Origin: Geobacter sp.
GTDB taxonomy: Bacteria > Desulfobacterota > Desulfuromonadia > Geobacterales > Geobacteraceae
Reading direction: 5' to 3'
Assembly (NCBI GenBank): GCA_003857395.1
Contig: RPRC01000292.1
Coordinates: 1-6,453, forward strand
Length of the DNA: 6,453 nt
Below, in pieces: positions 5,436 through 6,453 of this stretch. Each line of letters opens with the position of its first letter. Position 1 is the first letter of the stretch. The notes beneath the pieces were generated by a model. It did no database searches, was not told where the DNA came from, and saw only the letters and a list, made by a program, of their open reading frames with translations. Position numbers and translations under genes: made by a program.

Positions 5436-6278
5436 ATGGAATCGAAAAGTATTGATTTTGCTGGAATACCTCAAACAGTGATTAAAGTAGTAACTGCACC
5501 TGCGGAATTTTTCAGGGAAATGCCGAAAACCGGTGGTTTTGTTGAACCTTTAGTCTTTATGGTGATCATGGGGGCAATAAGCGGTCTGCTTGGCGGTCTG
5601 TTTCAGGCAGTGTCCAGTATGCTTGGACTGCATCTCTATGTCGGCATGCAGATGGGCATCGCTTCCATCGTCCTTCTGCCGATCATGTTTGCGCTTGGAT
5701 CTGCCGTTTTCGGTTTTGTCTCCGCTGCTATCCTGTTCGTTATCTGGAAGCTTATGGGTTCCGGTGAATCCTATGAGACCGCGTATCGTTGTGTGGCCTA
5801 TCTGGCCGCACTGTCTCCCCTTACAACGGTCCTTGGAATAATTCCCTACATCGGTGGGGCGATCGGTCTGGTTATTTTCACTTTTTATCTCGTTACCGCG
5901 AGTATCCAGACCCATGGCATTGCGGCGCAGAGAGCCTGGCTGGTATTCGGAATCCTTGCAGCAATCTTCATCATCTTCAGTGTAAGTGCCCAGATCGCGG
6001 CGCGGCGGTTTGCCCGGAACATGGAGCAGGCTGCCGAGTCTTGGAAGGGTGCTTCGGAAGAAATGCAGAAAGCTGCCGAAGAGATGCAGAAAAATATGGA
6101 GGGAGAACTGAAAAAGCATCAGCAAGCGCTCCCTCAACCTGTGGAACAGCCGCAAGAATCTGCTCAGGATATGCAGAATTCTGCTCAAGAGATGCAGAAA
6201 TCTGCTCAGGAAATGCAGAAAGCTGCGGAAGAGTTGCAGAAAAAAATGGAAGAGCAACTGAAGAAACAAAATCAGTAA
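5436..6278 (+). CDS. Yip1-domain membrane protein with heptad-repeat coiled-coil tail
   Basis: 280 residues. The N-terminus (VIKVVTAPAEFFREMPKTGG, residues 15-34) matches the entry segment common in bacterial Yip1-family (PF04893-type) proteins, and the later YETAYRCVAYLAALSPLT (113-130), IIPYIGGAIGLVIFTFYL and GIAAQRAW segments fit the same family. About five hydrophobic segments are seen near residues 36-58, 70-104 (long, perhaps two), 120-137, 138-158 and 167-187. There is no cleavable signal peptide, so inner-membrane location is inferred. Residues 188-280 are hydrophilic and made of heptads with Ala at a and Met or Leu at d: ASEEMQK, AAEEMQK, NMEGELK (206-226), then after a Pro/Gln linker SAQDMQN, SAQEMQK twice, AAEELQK and KMEEQLK (242-276). 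The tail should form a coiled coil. No enzyme motif is visible and the biochemical role is unknown. The gene stands alone between two copies of a repeat element. Confidence 0.85.
   Translation: MESKSIDFAGIPQTVIKVVTAPAEFFREMPKTGGFVEPLVFMVIMGAISGLLGGLFQAVSSMLGLHLYVGMQMGIASIVLLPIMFALGSAVFGFVSAAILFVIWKLMGSGESYETAYRCVAYLAALSPLTTVLGIIPYIGGAIGLVIFTFYLVTASIQTHGIAAQRAWLVFGILAAIFIIFSVSAQIAARRFARNMEQAAESWKGASEEMQKAAEEMQKNMEGELKKHQQALPQPVEQPQESAQDMQNSAQEMQKSAQEMQKAAEELQKKMEEQLKKQNQ
6159..6242 (+). repeat. Four tandem 21-bp units encoding coiled-coil heptads
   Basis: In-frame 21-bp units at 6159-6179, 6180-6200, 6201-6221 and 6222-6242 encode SAQDMQN, SAQEMQK, SAQEMQK and AAEELQK. The first three are nearly identical at DNA level, the fourth is diverged. 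The same kind of unit appears earlier in the gene at residues 206-226, so the tail seems to have grown by unit duplication. Such a tract is prone to slippage in steps of one heptad, which keeps the frame. Confidence 0.85.
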
Positions 6279-6279
6279 T

Positions 6280-6453
6280 TTTCCATCCGGAAACTCCGGA
6301 TGTAAAAATAGCGGTTTCCAATTTGGAAACGAGGATTTTTTTGTCCTGACAAGGAAAGCAAGGGATTGTGCGGAGACGTACTACTGTACGTCGCACAAAC
6401 AAGACCGCTGATTGACGCTGTCAGGGCGAAAAAGGACCGTTTCCGGATGGAAA
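6280..6453 (+). mobile_element. MITE-like structured repeat element, copy 2
   Basis: Second copy in the same orientation, also 174 bp, matching copy 1 at all but five positions with no indels. The left terminus starts at 6280, one base after the TAA of the Yip1-family gene (6276-6278), and the right terminus coincides with the window edge. The extra outer G and TA seen in copy 1 are not present on the left side here (flank AAT), so the core element is best taken as the 15-bp-terminus unit. Because it directly follows a stop codon, it could provide the 3' end of that message: the hairpin GTTTCCAA/TTGGAAAC is followed after GAGGA by seven T, a weak terminator-like arrangement. Confidence 0.82.

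Noticed and set aside
5550..6269. 239-codon minus-strand open frame with a Leu/Phe-rich repeated N-terminus
   Set aside because: The repeats are the antisense image of the heptad-coding 21-bp units, and there is no independent support for a gene.
5789..6402. Overlapping frames on both strands running from the Yip1 gene into the second repeat copy
   Set aside because: Both are alternative frames of the Yip1-family gene that happen to stay open into the element, and their composition is not protein-like.
5206..6453. CRISPR-like or REP-type interpretation of the repeated sequence
   Set aside because: There are only two copies, 174 bp long and about 900 bp apart, with inverted termini. There are no short regularly spaced repeats and no GTAG-headed REP hairpin.

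Overview
The window carries a chromosomal fatty-acid-synthesis cluster followed by an accessory-looking segment built around a repeated element. All genes are on the + strand. In order they are the 3' part of fabD, then fabG, acpP, fabF, rpiB and glyA, and after a strong intrinsic terminator a Yip1-family membrane-protein gene. Proteins of this type and the neighbourhood fab genes - rpiB - glyA are familiar from Desulfobacterota (the former Deltaproteobacteria). The moderate base composition would fit a member of the Desulfobulbales, but that placement is inference from gene order and protein flavour only.

Positions 1-3163 hold type II fatty-acid synthesis. FabD loads malonyl groups onto ACP, AcpP carries the growing chain, FabF condenses and FabG does the first reduction. 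fabD and fabG overlap by 4 bp and are probably translationally coupled. acpP and fabF are each preceded by unusually long spacers (about 210 bp). The acpP spacer holds a candidate promoter and a small hairpin. The fabF spacer holds two strong hairpins, one of which could compete for the fabF ribosome binding site.

Positions 3164-5040 hold central metabolism. rpiB (ribose-5-phosphate isomerase B) starts 10 bp after fabF. glyA (serine hydroxymethyltransferase) follows after a 109-bp gap with a consensus -35 box and a terminator-like hairpin. A GC hairpin with a T tract after glyA closes this transcription unit.

Positions 5041-6453 are the part worth a second look. A 174-bp element with perfect 15-bp terminal inverted repeats occurs twice in direct orientation (5206-5379 and 6280-6453, five substitutions, no indels). 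The two copies bracket one gene, a five-helix Yip1-domain protein with a long Ala/Met heptad-repeat coiled-coil tail. The second copy starts one base after that gene's stop codon. The element has no coding capacity and folds into extensive internal stems. All five differences between the copies are either in unpaired positions or preserve pairing, and the G-U pairs favour a structured RNA read from the + strand. It is best described as a MITE-like, structured-RNA-bearing repeat that I cannot assign to a named family.
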